A stretch of DNA of 52,382 bases from Bacteroidales bacterium (GCA_016290215.1 JAEETH010000019.1:1-52382), one strand, 5' to 3'; positions 33,151 to 42,322 are shown, counted from the stretch's first letter. The notes: generated by a model not told the origin, from the letters alone. Program-made: numbers and translations.

Positions 33151-33774
33151 TCAATGCAGGTTTGATCCTATCAGTTGGAAAAATTCCTCTCGTGTCGACT
33201 CGCGTTCAAAGGCACCGATAAAGTCGCTGGTGGTGGTCACGGCACTTTGTTTCTGCACACCTCGCATCGACATGCACAGATGTCGGGCCTCGATGACGAC
33301 AGCCACGCCCAAGGGATGCAAGGCCTCATTGATGGCGTTCTTGATTTGCGTGGTCAGACGTTCCTGCACCTGTAGGCGACGCGAATAGGCTTCCACCACA
33401 CGGGCAATCTTGCTCAGCCCAGTGATGTAGCCGTTGGGGATGTAGCCCACATGCGCCTTGCCAATGAAAGGAATCAAATGATGTTCGCACAAGGAGTACA
33501 CTTCGATATCCTTGACAATCACCATCTGTCGATAGTCTTCCTTGAACTTCGCTGACAATAGGATTTCCATCGGGTCCTGCTCATACCCTTGCGTGAGGAA
33601 CTGCATTGACTTGGCTACGCGCAAAGGCGTCTTTAGAAGACCTTCGCGTTGGGGGTCTTCTCCAAGTAGCTCCAGGATGGCGGTATAGTGCTCCTGAAGT
33701 TTGGCCAGCCTTTCCGTGTCAAATTGCTCAATGGCTTCGTAGCCGAAATGCTTTTTAAGCCTTTCGTTCATCAT
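33151..33774 (-). CDS. folE: GTP cyclohydrolase I (type I)
   Basis: 207 residues from ATG 33774. Zinc ligands C96 and H99 in [10 protein letters not shown] and C167 in [19 protein letters not shown] and AHVGYIPNG are family signatures. It converts GTP to dihydroneopterin triphosphate for folate or other pterins. The start ATG overlaps the bactofilin stop as ATGA (a second ATG follows directly), so it is coupled to the upstream operon of bactofilin, PorW/SprE and the pseudokinase. Why folE should sit with cell-envelope genes is not clear from the sequence. Confidence 0.95.
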   Translation of the reverse strand: MMNERLKKHFGYEAIEQFDTERLAKLQEHYTAILELLGEDPQREGLLKTPLRVAKSMQFLTQGYEQDPMEILLSAKFKEDYRQMVIVKDIEVYSLCEHHLIPFIGKAHVGYIPNGYITGLSKIARVVEAYSRRLQVQERLTTQIKNAINEALHPLGVAVVIEARHLCMSMRGVQKQSAVTTTSDFIGAFERESTREEFFQLIGSNLH

Positions 33775-34142
33775 CAGCCTATTTTTTGCTTGGGCATTGC
33801 CACTGTCGACTGCTGTCCCATGGTGCACTTACCCGTGAATTGGGCACCCACTTCGATGAGTAGTTGTTTTGTATTAAGGTCAACTTCCACCTTCGAGGTA
33901 GCTTTGAGAGCAGTCAGCTCTTCCGTGTTGATGTTGCCTTTCACCACGCCTGCCACTTCAGCTTGTTTGCAGGTGAGGTCGCCTTCCATGACGCCGGTTT
34001 GACCAATCGTGACCTTACCGTTCGCTTTCAGCGAGCCAATGAGATGGCCGTCGATGCGAATGTCGCCATTCGACTCAATATCGCCCTTGATAGTGGTGCC
34101 AGTGCCAAGGAGATTACGCACTTGTGATTCCATTAATGCCAT
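33774..34142 (-). CDS. bactofilin (DUF583)
   Basis: 122 residues. The core is a right-handed beta-helix built from repeated G-x-I-x-x-x-G/D-I units ([20 protein letters not shown], then [11 protein letters not shown]). Bactofilins polymerise into filaments at the inner membrane and act as scaffolds in morphology or surface structures. It starts four bases after the PorW/SprE stop and overlaps folE by four bases. No N-terminal membrane helix is present. Association with a T9SS gene suggests an envelope-scaffold role, as inference. Confidence 0.9.
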   Translation of the reverse strand: MALMESQVRNLLGTGTTIKGDIESNGDIRIDGHLIGSLKANGKVTIGQTGVMEGDLTCKQAEVAGVVKGNINTEELTALKATSKVEVDLNTKQLLIEVGAQFTGKCTMGQQSTVAMPKQKIG

Positions 34143-34146
34143 AGCT

Positions 34147-36810
34147 TTAGTTTTTATTAGATTCTATGAATTGTATATATTCGTCCAAGTTTTTGGACTG
34201 GTAATAGACGGGATAGTTCTTTATAGAAATAGGTGTGACGGTATAGTTTGCCTTATCAATGCCGCCAAACACATAGTCCGTGAGGAACAGGGAGGTGATG
34301 TAATCGGCGGCTTGTTTCTCGTTGTCAAAGTTGCCGATGGTCACGATGCTGTGGGTTTCGTCGAGTTCCACATTATTGATGTTGAACGTCTTAGTACGGT
34401 GTTCCTTCTTGTTGAAGTCGCTGAGACGCACCTTCAGCGGCTCTATGCGCACCAACTTGGAGTTGCAAACCACCATGACGAAATGTTGGGTATTGGGCTC
34501 GTATGTGTAAGGTGCTTCTTTCTTGATTTCGGGTTCGTCGGCACCTTCCTTGGTGATGTTTTCGAGCACCATGCCCAGATGATATTCCTCGTTGACCTCT
34601 TCCAAAACGCGACGTGCATAGGAAGTGATGCCACTGTTGGGATAAGTGCGTACCAAGTCGTAAAGGGCGTATGCCATCGTGTCGATGGAGACGAGACGAC
34701 CTTGAGCGACGGCATGGAGGAAGGCAAAGCGCGGCATGAAAGCTGTGTCGGACTCAAACATCTCCATAGCACGTTCGGTGTTCATCTTCACACGGTAGTA
34801 CTGACCCTGCTCAAAAGCCTCATAGGTCTTGGTGTAGAAGTCGGAAGCCTCACGTTCTTGGGCCTGCATCCGTTCGAAATACGATGGATCGTTGATGAAC
34901 TCGGCGTAACTTGATGTGGGGTATTTGTCGAAAATCTTGCCTTTGTAAGTCAACGACTGCTCCTCGTGGTTGAGGTCCTTGTGCATCTTATAGAGCGCGT
35001 ACCAAGTGGGCAGTTCCATGTCGTTGCCAGGATAGCGCGTGTCAAGTTTTTCATACGACTCGATGGAACGTGGCAAGTCGGAGAGACGGTCCATATAGAG
35101 GAAGCCAAGATGGTAGAGACCGTCGGCGATGAGCGAGTCGGCCACGGCTTTCTGTTCTTCAGTGAAAGGCAGGTTTTGGAGGTAATAGCCACGATCGTGG
35201 TTGGTGAAGTTGCCCGACAAGCTGTCGCTGCCTGCTTCTTGGGCAGTTTCTTTATCGTCGTCGCCGCTGTCGGAGAAAGCGTTGGCAAGGCTACGCTTGT
35301 CGCTGATGAACCAGTTGTCCTCGTTCTTTCTCATGCCCCACTTCCGGGTAAATTCAGTCATGCCCTTCGAAACGGTGGCTTGGTTATAGAAATACCATGT
35401 GGCACCGCTTTGTGGGCCTTGCTGCGTATTATCGTCGAGTTTCGACTTGCTTGTGGTGGAGCCCATCAGCTCTAACTGTTCTTCATACTCTTGGCGTTCG
35501 CGCTCAAGGCGTTCCTCTTCGATGACCTGTGCAATGATGCGGTCGATGAGCTTGTTGCGTGAAACGGAATCCATGGCGGCAACACGCAACAGGCTGTCCT
35601 GCTCGTAGACGGTGCCGGCATACATCACCAACTCGTTAAGCGTCTGCGAGATGTTCATGAGGCTGTCGTAACCTTCATAATCCCGAGGCATGTTGGAGAC
35701 GGCAGTATCGTAGTAAGCCTGAGCCAGTTCGTATTCGTTTTTGTCGAAGAACATGGAAGCCACCTTGAGTGACGATTGTATCCTTTGGTTTTGGTTGTCC
35801 TTAAAGGCGGCCACCGATTCCCTGAGGTAACGGATGGCTTTGGCTTCGTCGCCTTCACGGAGCGCCAACTCTGCCATGGCGTAGTAGATGCGGTCAAGAT
35901 AATCCTCGTTTTTCGAATCACGGAGCATCTTGTTCATCATCTTGTAGAGCTCGGCAGCGTTGTTAGCAGAGCCCATCTTAGCCATGTTCATCCTCGATTC
36001 GAAAACCATCTCGTAGACTGGGTTGCGCTTGATGACCTTCTTGAACTGCGCGGTGGCTCGTTGCGCGTCGTCCTGCTGCATGTAGATTTGTCCCAAGATA
36101 AACATGGCACGGGTGCGCAAATCACGATCGTTGTTAAGCAAGATGCCGCTTTTCAGATAAGGGACGGCCTTATTATAGTCCTTCACGGCGATGTAGTAAT
36201 CAGCGATGGTGAAGTCCATATTGCGCATCAGCTCCTTGGGTTGTTTGCTCACCCCTGCCGACCTGGCCAGCAGCTGTTCAATCATAGCCACGGCCTTAGG
36301 ATATTCTTCGGTTTGGATATAAGTCTTGATGAGCCACATGTTGGCCACAAGTGCGATGTCGTTGTATCCATATTCCGTAGCCACAAAGTCGAAGGTGCGC
36401 TTTGCGGGGATGTAGTCGTGCTTGAAGAAATGGGCCTTACCCATGACAAGATAGGCATCGTCGATCCATCTCACGCGTTCACGGTTGTTGAACTTCATGG
36501 AGTGTTTTTGCACGCAGATGGAGGTCTTTTCGAGGGCGCGGTCCATGACCGAGTTGAGTGCCATGCCATTTTGCTGGGTGCCGTAGTTATACACTCTCAG
36601 CACTTTGGAATAATCGTCCTTGACGGAGCTGCGAAGTTGTTTTTCGCCTTCCTTTAGGCTGGCTTCGCCGTTGAAATAGATGTTGTAATGGCTGGTGAGG
36701 TTATGGAACATGCGGCGGGTAAGCGTGTTCTTTTTTGTGGAGCAGCCGCTGAAAAGCAGCAGTCCAATGACACAGCCTATCGCCACAATTATGTTGGTTC
36801 TTCTTTGCAC
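34147..36810 (-). CDS. PorW/SprE-like T9SS lipoprotein with TPR repeats
   Basis: About 887 residues. From the GTG at 36810 the N-terminus is MQRRTNIIVAIG, followed by a hydrophobic stretch and a lipobox-like FSGC (Cys23), so an outer-membrane lipoprotein. A TTG ten codons earlier (36840) is an alternative start. The opening RRMFHNLTSHYNIYFNGEAS is characteristic of SprE/PorW, required for type IX secretion and gliding in Flavobacterium and Porphyromonas. TPR-like helical repeats fill about 80-420 and again about 550-680. The C-terminal domain (HFVMVVCNSKLVRIEPLKV) is SPOR-like. Second gene of the operon, after the pseudokinase. The secreted proteins in this window with sorting tails are likely clients of the same system. 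Confidence 0.85.
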   Translation of the reverse strand: MQRRTNIIVAIGCVIGLLLFSGCSTKKNTLTRRMFHNLTSHYNIYFNGEASLKEGEKQLRSSVKDDYSKVLRVYNYGTQQNGMALNSVMDRALEKTSICVQKHSMKFNNRERVRWIDDAYLVMGKAHFFKHDYIPAKRTFDFVATEYGYNDIALVANMWLIKTYIQTEEYPKAVAMIEQLLARSAGVSKQPKELMRNMDFTIADYYIAVKDYNKAVPYLKSGILLNNDRDLRTRAMFILGQIYMQQDDAQRATAQFKKVIKRNPVYEMVFESRMNMAKMGSANNAAELYKMMNKMLRDSKNEDYLDRIYYAMAELALREGDEAKAIRYLRESVAAFKDNQNQRIQSSLKVASMFFDKNEYELAQAYYDTAVSNMPRDYEGYDSLMNISQTLNELVMYAGTVYEQDSLLRVAAMDSVSRNKLIDRIIAQVIEEERLERERQEYEEQLELMGSTTSKSKLDDNTQQGPQSGATWYFYNQATVSKGMTEFTRKWGMRKNEDNWFISDKRSLANAFSDSGDDDKETAQEAGSDSLSGNFTNHDRGYYLQNLPFTEEQKAVADSLIADGLYHLGFLYMDRLSDLPRSIESYEKLDTRYPGNDMELPTWYALYKMHKDLNHEEQSLTYKGKIFDKYPTSSYAEFINDPSYFERMQAQEREASDFYTKTYEAFEQGQYYRVKMNTERAMEMFESDTAFMPRFAFLHAVAQGRLVSIDTMAYALYDLVRTYPNSGITSYARRVLEEVNEEYHLGMVLENITKEGADEPEIKKEAPYTYEPNTQHFVMVVCNSKLVRIEPLKVRLSDFNKKEHRTKTFNINNVELDETHSIVTIGNFDNEKQAADYITSLFLTDYVFGGIDKANYTVTPISIKNYPVYYQSKNLDEYIQFIESNKN

Positions 36811-36875
36811 TTTCGTTGTTGTTTTTAGCAATAACTCCAAATTGGCCCGATTATTTCAATGCGAAAGCATAAAAG

Positions 36876-38072
36876 TCACTCGCGTTGTCCGTACCATTTT
36901 CTAGCTTCTTCCAAGAGTTGGGCATCGGTGGGTTCTTCTAATGCCGAGCGCATCACTACGGCGATGCTATCGGTACTGTTCTTGAATTCGTTGAGCAGCA
37001 GTTGGTCGAAGTCGGCTTGGCGGTGTTTTTCAATGCCCACTCTTTGGCCCTCAATAGCCTGCATGGCCTTGGCCTTGTAGTCGTCCATGGCCAAGTATTG
37101 CACCAAATTTCCAACGTATCTCAAGCTATCTTCCGACCAGTCGACGGCGATGGGCTCCGACAAGGATCTCAACGCATACTTTTCGCACAATTGGGGCAAC
37201 TCGCCTTGTATCTGCTCAACCTGACGAGAGAACTCCAACGCCAACCGTTGGGCGCGTTCCTTCTCCACGTTGGCCTTGATTTTGGGAACATAGATGAATG
37301 CCAAAACAGCCAAGATAGCTGCCACTACTGCCAAGATGATGATTTTCACAAAATTATGGCCTTTCGAAATTGCCGAACGCACATCGCTGATATTGTCGTA
37401 ACGCTGTTCTTTTGAGAACTGCGTGCAATGGGTGGCAACGGAGCCAAATTGCTTGGAGATGTTGCGCTCGCCGATAAATTCCATGATTTTACCCAAGGAA
37501 TACACATCGGCGCGGCTGTCGAAATCCTCGCCCTTGATAATCTCGGGAGCGATAAACGCCATCTCCTTGATGAGAAGCTCGCGGTCGGCATCCTGCTTGG
37601 TCTCAGGCACTCCGATATCAATGATGCGAACACGGTAGTCGTTGGCCGTCACCATGATATTTTCGGGACTAAGGTTGCAGTGTACCACACCGTTGCGATG
37701 CATATAATTCAAGCCGTCGCACACTTCGGCGAGGATGCTCTTCACCTGTTTCTCGGAGAGTGTCCCCACACGCACATGTTCAGCCAATGTCTTTCCATCG
37801 ATATATTCGTAGATGATAGAGTCGCCCAAACCTTCGACATGAACGAAATCCATAACCTTGCGGATATACTTGTTGTCGAGCATGGAGGTAGTTTCAAACT
37901 CCCGTCTCAGCGAAGCCAAGCATGCCGGATCGTCGACATATTCCTTTTTCAAAGTCTTGACAATGACTTTCTTGCCATGAAAATTGGCGGTAAAGACACG
38001 GCTGTTCCCGTATTGGGAAGTATGGAGCAGACGGAGGTCAGTGTAGTCGTTTGAAATCTTGTTTTCTGACAT
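36876..38072 (-). CDS. Hanks-type protein kinase homologue, predicted pseudokinase, membrane-anchored
   Basis: 398 residues from ATG 38072. The kinase fold is recognisable: nucleotide-binding lysine K39 (VIVKTLKK), helix-C glutamate near 58-60, catalytic loop H131-C-N-L-S-P-E-N, metal-binding D152 (IDIG, normally DFG), and FIAPEIIKG. The catalytic-loop aspartate of HRD is replaced by N133, and the usual K of LKPEN by S. This predicts weak or no phosphotransfer but retained nucleotide or metal binding. A membrane helix (IIILAVVAAILAVLAFIYV, about 250-270) leads to a coiled-coil-prone periplasmic C-terminus. It is the first gene of the PorW/SprE-bactofilin-folE operon. Confidence 0.82.
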   Translation of the reverse strand: MSENKISNDYTDLRLLHTSQYGNSRVFTANFHGKKVIVKTLKKEYVDDPACLASLRREFETTSMLDNKYIRKVMDFVHVEGLGDSIIYEYIDGKTLAEHVRVGTLSEKQVKSILAEVCDGLNYMHRNGVVHCNLSPENIMVTANDYRVRIIDIGVPETKQDADRELLIKEMAFIAPEIIKGEDFDSRADVYSLGKIMEFIGERNISKQFGSVATHCTQFSKEQRYDNISDVRSAISKGHNFVKIIILAVVAAILAVLAFIYVPKIKANVEKERAQRLALEFSRQVEQIQGELPQLCEKYALRSLSEPIAVDWSEDSLRYVGNLVQYLAMDDYKAKAMQAIEGQRVGIEKHRQADFDQLLLNEFKNSTDSIAVVMRSALEEPTDAQLLEEARKWYGQRE

Positions 38073-38093
38073 TCCTATTAATATATTTGGGTG

Positions 38094-38101
38094 CAAAGAT
38101 A
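38094..38101 (-). promoter_or_regulatory. -7 box of the pseudokinase-porW operon
   Basis: Minus-strand TATCTTTG, 21 bases before the ATG at 38072. It probably drives pseudokinase, PorW/SprE, bactofilin and folE. Confidence 0.6.
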
Positions 38102-38203
38102 ACGCATTTTTCCGAACCAATGGCAAAAGAGGTGGGGAAAAAGATTATTTGATGAAAAAGCCTAATGATGATTTTTCAAATTCCTTCTAACGCCCAAATA
38201 AAC

Positions 38204-38299
38204 CGCGGAAAAAATTCCGCACTATTTTGAAAAAACGAGGAAAAAATTCCGCAGAATTTTAAAAAATCGCGGAAAAAAATCCGCAGTTTTGAAAATATG
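38204..38299 (+). repeat. three-copy 32-bp palindromic repeat array upstream of ATPase 2
   Basis: CG(C/A)GGAAAAAA begins at 38204, 38236 and 38268, period exactly 32. Each unit contains GCGGAAAAAATTCCGC or a close variant (a 6-bp-arm palindrome), followed by an AT-rich spacer (ATTTTGAAAAAA type). The last unit ends 2 bases before the -7 box. Confidence 0.9.
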
Positions 38300-38301
38300 T
38301 G

Positions 38302-38309
38302 TATTTTTG
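38302..38309 (+). promoter_or_regulatory. -7 box of ATPase 2 promoter
   Basis: TATTTTTG, 19 bases before the chosen ATG. An in-frame GTG at 38299 would overlap this box and was rejected. Confidence 0.65.
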
Positions 38310-38328
38310 CGACAAAATTGAATGCCTT

Positions 38329-39495
38329 ATGGAAAGCCTATACGAACTATTCTATGCAAAACTGAACGAAACCCCGATGGGTTTCCAACGCTACCTGTTT
38401 GACAGAATCAACTGGAAAAACCGCATGATTGCCGTTTTGGGAGAACGCGGAGTGGGAAAAACAACGCTCCTACTGCAAAAGATAAAATCAGACGGCACAG
38501 ATAACACCCTGTATTTCAGTGCAGACAATATCTACTTTGCCCAACACACCTTGTTCGACACCGCCAATGAATTCTACCGCAAAGGAGGCACCAAACTCTA
38601 TATCGATGAAATCCACAAATATCCTTCATGGTCTACGGAACTGAAGATGATTTACGACAACTGCACTCATTTGCAGGTGGTTGTCACCGGCTCCTCCATC
38701 CTCGACCTCTACAAAGGCACCGCCGACCTTAGCCGAAGGGTTATTCCTTATCATCTTAAAGGCCTGTCGTTCAGGGAATATCTGGCAATGAACAAAGGCA
38801 TTGTCTTGCCTCCCGCTTCATTCAAACAAATCCTTGAACACAAAATCACTTTCCCCGAAGGCGAAAAGCCCCTGGCCTTGTTTGACGACTATCTGAGAAC
38901 AGGTTACTATCCTTTTTGGAACGAACCCGATTTCACGACCCGACTGAACAATGTCATCAACCTAACCGTCGAAAACGACATCCCCACCTACGCCAAGATG
39001 AATGTTTCTACAGCTCGTAAACTCAAGCAGTTGTTGTTCATCATCTCGCAAAGCGTACCGTTCAAGCCTAACTATACGGCCATCGGTGCCGCCATGGAAT
39101 GCGACCGCGGAAGCGTTTCCGACATGGCCTACTACATGGAAAAAGCCTGCCTAACCATGCAACTCAATCATCCTGACGATGGCATGAAGAATTTCGGCAA
39201 ACTTGAAAAAACCTACCTAGGCAACACCAACTTAGTTTACGCCTTGTCGGAAAACAAACCCGAGATAGGTAATCTTCGGGAGACATTTTTCTTGTCACAA
39301 ATGCAAGTCAACCAAAAAGTCTTCGCGGCAAAAGTCTCTGATTTTCTTATTGATGGAAAGACCTTCGAAGTCGGAGGAAAAAGCAAGGGAAAAAAACAAC
39401 TCGCCGAAGTCAAAGATGACTTTGTGGTGAAAGATGACATTGAATACGGCTATGGGAACATCATTCCACTTTGGCATTTTGGAATGAATTACTAA
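38329..39495 (+). CDS. AAA ATPase with DUF4143-like C-terminus (ATPase 2)
   Basis: 388 residues from ATG 38329. Walker A GERGVGKTTLLLQKI near residue 40, Walker B (LYIDEIHKYPSW), sensor-like VVVTGSSILDLYKG, and AAA_14 signature RVIPYHLKGLSFREYLAMN. The C-terminal domain includes a PD-(D/E)XK-like segment (SDFLIDGKTFEVGGKSKG, with D and ExGGK). Sequence identity to ATPase 1 is modest. Both have a short monocistronic layout, their own -7 box and a three-unit 32-bp array directly upstream. The biological role of this family is unknown. Confidence 0.87.
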   Translation: MESLYELFYAKLNETPMGFQRYLFDRINWKNRMIAVLGERGVGKTTLLLQKIKSDGTDNTLYFSADNIYFAQHTLFDTANEFYRKGGTKLYIDEIHKYPSWSTELKMIYDNCTHLQVVVTGSSILDLYKGTADLSRRVIPYHLKGLSFREYLAMNKGIVLPPASFKQILEHKITFPEGEKPLALFDDYLRTGYYPFWNEPDFTTRLNNVINLTVENDIPTYAKMNVSTARKLKQLLFIISQSVPFKPNYTAIGAAMECDRGSVSDMAYYMEKACLTMQLNHPDDGMKNFGKLEKTYLGNTNLVYALSENKPEIGNLRETFFLSQMQVNQKVFAAKVSDFLIDGKTFEVGGKSKGKKQLAEVKDDFVVKDDIEYGYGNIIPLWHFGMNY

Positions 39496-39525
39496 GTCCG
39501 TCCCAACCTTTTTCAAAAAACCGCG

Positions 39526-39538
39526 TGACATTTTGTCA
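39526..39538. promoter_or_regulatory. palindrome TGACATTTTGTCA upstream of pheT promoter
   Basis: Perfect 5-bp arms TGACA/TGTCA around TTT. It ends 8 bases before the TATTTTTG at 39547-39554, a position where a bound protein would affect transcription. It could be an operator or chance. Confidence 0.35.
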
Positions 39539-39546
39539 GTTTTTTG

Positions 39547-39554
39547 TATTTTTG
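39547..39554 (+). promoter_or_regulatory. -7 box, probable pheT promoter
   Basis: TATTTTTG. The long gap (155 bases) to the pheT ATG holds a dispersed hairpin, so the leader is long or another promoter is used. Confidence 0.45.
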
Positions 39555-39597
39555 CCGCTCAATTCAAACAGATGAGCGAATTAAGATTACATAAAAG

Positions 39598-39671
39598 ACA
39601 CGAGACTGCGAGACAAGAGACACGAGACATGGAGCTTGTCCCGCGTCCCTAAGTCCCGTGTCCCGAGTCAA
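39598..39671. repeat. dispersed hairpin, second copy of the 12115 family
   Basis: GACACGAGACTGCGAGAC ... GTCCCGCGTCCC ... GTCCCGTGTCCCGAGTC. Arms are imperfect inverted repeats. It lies in the pheT leader. Confidence 0.55.
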
Positions 39672-39709
39672 AAAAGAATGAAGTTTAATATTTAACGGTA
39701 ACATACAAA

Positions 39710-42178
39710 ATGAAAATCTCTTATAACTGGTTGAAACAATACGTCAACTGCGATTATTCGGCTGAAAAAGTCAGCGAGCTGTTGACCTCCACAGGCCTCG
39801 AAGTGGAAGACCTCGAACGTTTTGAGTCGGTGAAGGGCGCCTTGAAAGGCGTCGTCGTGGGCAAAGTGCTCACCTGCATCGACCACCCCAACTCCGACCA
39901 CCTGCACATCACCACCGTCGACGTCGGCGGCGAAGAACCCCTGCACATCGTATGCGGCGCACCCAACGTAGCGGCTGGACAGAAGGTGCTTGTGGCCACC
40001 ATCAACACCGAACTCTGGATTGGCGACGAACACATCACCATCAAAAAAGGCAAGATCCGTGGCGAGGTCTCTGAAGGTATGATTTGTGCCGAGGACGAGC
40101 TGCAACTCGGCACCTCGCACGATGGCATCATGGTGCTGCCTGATGACTATGAAGTGGGCAAGCCTGCCTCATTCTATTTCCCTGTGGAAGAGGATTATAC
40201 CATCGAAATCGGCCTCACCGCCAACCGCAGCGATGCCACCTCGCACATCGGCTCGGCCCGCGACCTCGTGGCCGCCCTCAACCAGCGTGAGAACACCACG
40301 AAATACCACCTCATCCGTCCCTCAGTGGACGACTTCAAGGTGGAAAGCCATAACCTCGACATCGACGTGGTCGTTGAAGACACACAGGCCTGTCCGCGCT
40401 ACTCGGGCGTGACCGTCAGCGGCGTGAAAGTCGGCGAGTCGCCGGCCTGGCTGAAGAACCGCCTTGCCGCCGTCGGCATCCGCAGCATCAACAACATCGT
40501 CGACATTACCAACTATGTGCTGATGGAAGTCGGCCAACCCATGCACGCTTTCGACGCCGACAAAATCACGGGAAAGAAGGTCGTTGTGAAATGCATGCCC
40601 GAAGGCACACCTTTCGTCACCCTCGACGGTGTGGAACGCAAGCTGAACAGCCGTAACCTAATGATTTGCAACGCCGAAGAGCCCATGTGCATCGCTGGCG
40701 TGTTTGGCGGACAGAAGTCGGGCGTGACGATGGAGACCACCAACGTCTTCCTCGAGAGTGCCTACTTCAACCCCACCAGCATCCGTAAGACCTCCAAGTT
40801 CCACGGCCTGCAAACCGACGCCTCGTTCCGTTACGAGCGTGGCGCCGACCCCAACATCACCCTCTTCGCCCTGAAACGCGCCGCCTTATTAATAAAGGAG
40901 TTGGCTGGCGGAACGATTTCTTCAGAAATCAAGGACGTGAAAAACGGCGACTTCGCCCCAGCCCGCGTGGACCTGAAGTTCGACTACCTGAACAAACTGG
41001 CTGGCAAGGTCATCGACCCCGTCCAAGCCGTCAACATACTGAAGAGCCTTGAGTGCCAAGTCGTTGAGCAAGACGACAAGCACGTGGTCGTCGACGTGCA
41101 CACCAGCAAGGTCGACGTGACCCGTCCCGCCGATGTGGTCGAGGAAATCCTCCGCATCTACGGCTATGACAACATCGAAATCCCGAGCCGCATCCATGCC
41201 TCCATCAGCCGCGCCACCAAGCCCGACGCCGACAAGATGCAGCAGAAGATCAGCGACATGCTCGTCGCCAACGGCTTCTACGAGATCATGAACAACTCAC
41301 TCACCAAGGCCGCCTACAGCGAGGCCTTCCCCGCCTTCGACCCTGCCCAAAACGTGAAGATTCTCAATCCTTTGAGCAGCGACCTCAACGTGATGCGCCA
41401 GACCCTGATGTGGGGCGGATTGGAAAGCATCGCCTTCAACCAAAACCGCAAGGTCAGCGACATGAAGTTCTTCGAGTTCGGCAGTGTCTACTTCTTCGAC
41501 GCAAACAAAGTCGGCGACGAGACCAAGCCGCTCAAGCCCTACAACGAGCACACCTGCCTCGACCTCTTCCTCACCGGCAACAAGCAAGCCGAGCTGTGGA
41601 ACGTCCCGACCCAAGCCATCGACTATTTCGACTTGAAGGAATACGTCATGGGCGTGCTCAACCACTTCAAATTCGACTTCAAGGCCTTGGAAGCCAAGGA
41701 AGCCAACCTTCCGCATTTCGACTATGCGACCACCTATTGCGTTGACGGAAAGGAGATTGTCACCCTCGGCAAACTCAGCAAGAAGACCTTGAAGCACTTC
41801 GACCTGAAGAAAGATGTGTTCTATGCCACCTTCAACTGGACCATGATGATGCAATGCTTAGCCAAGGCCAAGGAAGTGCACTTCGAGCCGCTGTCGAAGT
41901 TCCCCGCCGTGCGTCGCGACCTCGCCATGATTTTCGACAAGAACGTGACCTTCGACGAAGTCAAGAAAGTCGCCATGGCCGCCGAGAACAAGATCCTGCA
42001 ATCCATGAGCCTCTTCGACGTCTACGAAGGCGAGAAAATCCCCGCAGGCAAGAAACAATATGCCATGAGCTTCGTGCTAATGTCACCCACCACCACCCTC
42101 ACCGACAAGGTGATAGAAAAAACTATGGGCAAGATTCAAGGCGCGTTTGAACAGCAGTTGGGAGGAGTTTTGAGATAA
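39710..42178 (+). CDS. pheT: phenylalanine-tRNA ligase beta subunit
   Basis: 822 residues. An N-terminal MKISYNWLKQYV start, the tRNA-binding OB fold (VVGKVLTCIDHPNSDHLHIT, about 45-65), the B3/B4 editing domain, B5 domain, and C-terminal FDX-ACB domain (FPAVRRDLAMIFDKNVTF) are in the normal order. It pairs with PheS for charging tRNA-Phe; pheS is not in the window. The base composition is richer in G/C at third positions than the flanking intergenic DNA. A repeat cluster follows its stop codon. Confidence 0.97.
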   Translation: MKISYNWLKQYVNCDYSAEKVSELLTSTGLEVEDLERFESVKGALKGVVVGKVLTCIDHPNSDHLHITTVDVGGEEPLHIVCGAPNVAAGQKVLVATINTELWIGDEHITIKKGKIRGEVSEGMICAEDELQLGTSHDGIMVLPDDYEVGKPASFYFPVEEDYTIEIGLTANRSDATSHIGSARDLVAALNQRENTTKYHLIRPSVDDFKVESHNLDIDVVVEDTQACPRYSGVTVSGVKVGESPAWLKNRLAAVGIRSINNIVDITNYVLMEVGQPMHAFDADKITGKKVVVKCMPEGTPFVTLDGVERKLNSRNLMICNAEEPMCIAGVFGGQKSGVTMETTNVFLESAYFNPTSIRKTSKFHGLQTDASFRYERGADPNITLFALKRAALLIKELAGGTISSEIKDVKNGDFAPARVDLKFDYLNKLAGKVIDPVQAVNILKSLECQVVEQDDKHVVVDVHTSKVDVTRPADVVEEILRIYGYDNIEIPSRIHASISRATKPDADKMQQKISDMLVANGFYEIMNNSLTKAAYSEAFPAFDPAQNVKILNPLSSDLNVMRQTLMWGGLESIAFNQNRKVSDMKFFEFGSVYFFDANKVGDETKPLKPYNEHTCLDLFLTGNKQAELWNVPTQAIDYFDLKEYVMGVLNHFKFDFKALEAKEANLPHFDYATTYCVDGKEIVTLGKLSKKTLKHFDLKKDVFYATFNWTMMMQCLAKAKEVHFEPLSKFPAVRRDLAMIFDKNVTFDEVKKVAMAAENKILQSMSLFDVYEGEKIPAGKKQYAMSFVLMSPTTTLTDKVIEKTMGKIQGAFEQQLGGVLR

Positions 42179-42183
42179 AAGGG

Positions 42184-42282
42184 CTATGGCTGATGGCCAA
42201 TGACTATGGCCTGACCCACGGAAAATCTTGGATTTCAAGCTTTCGGTGGAACAAGCCATAGGCCATGAGCCATAAGCCATAG
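42184..42282. repeat. inverted repeat after pheT
   Basis: CTATGGCTGATGGCCAATGA and the complementary ATAGGCCATGAGCCATAAGC (to about 42282) are imperfect arms. May serve as a terminator for pheT. Confidence 0.55.
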
Positions 42283-42284
42283 TA

Positions 42285-42322
42285 ACTGAACAACTGAACA
42301 ACTGACTAACTGAACAACTGAC
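42285..42322 (+). repeat. CTGAACAA-type tandem repeat abutting the sigma-54 activator start
   Basis: ACTGAACAACTGAACAACTG ... ACTGAACAACTGAC runs directly into the ATG at 42323, so the translation-initiation region is repeat sequence. Confidence 0.7.
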
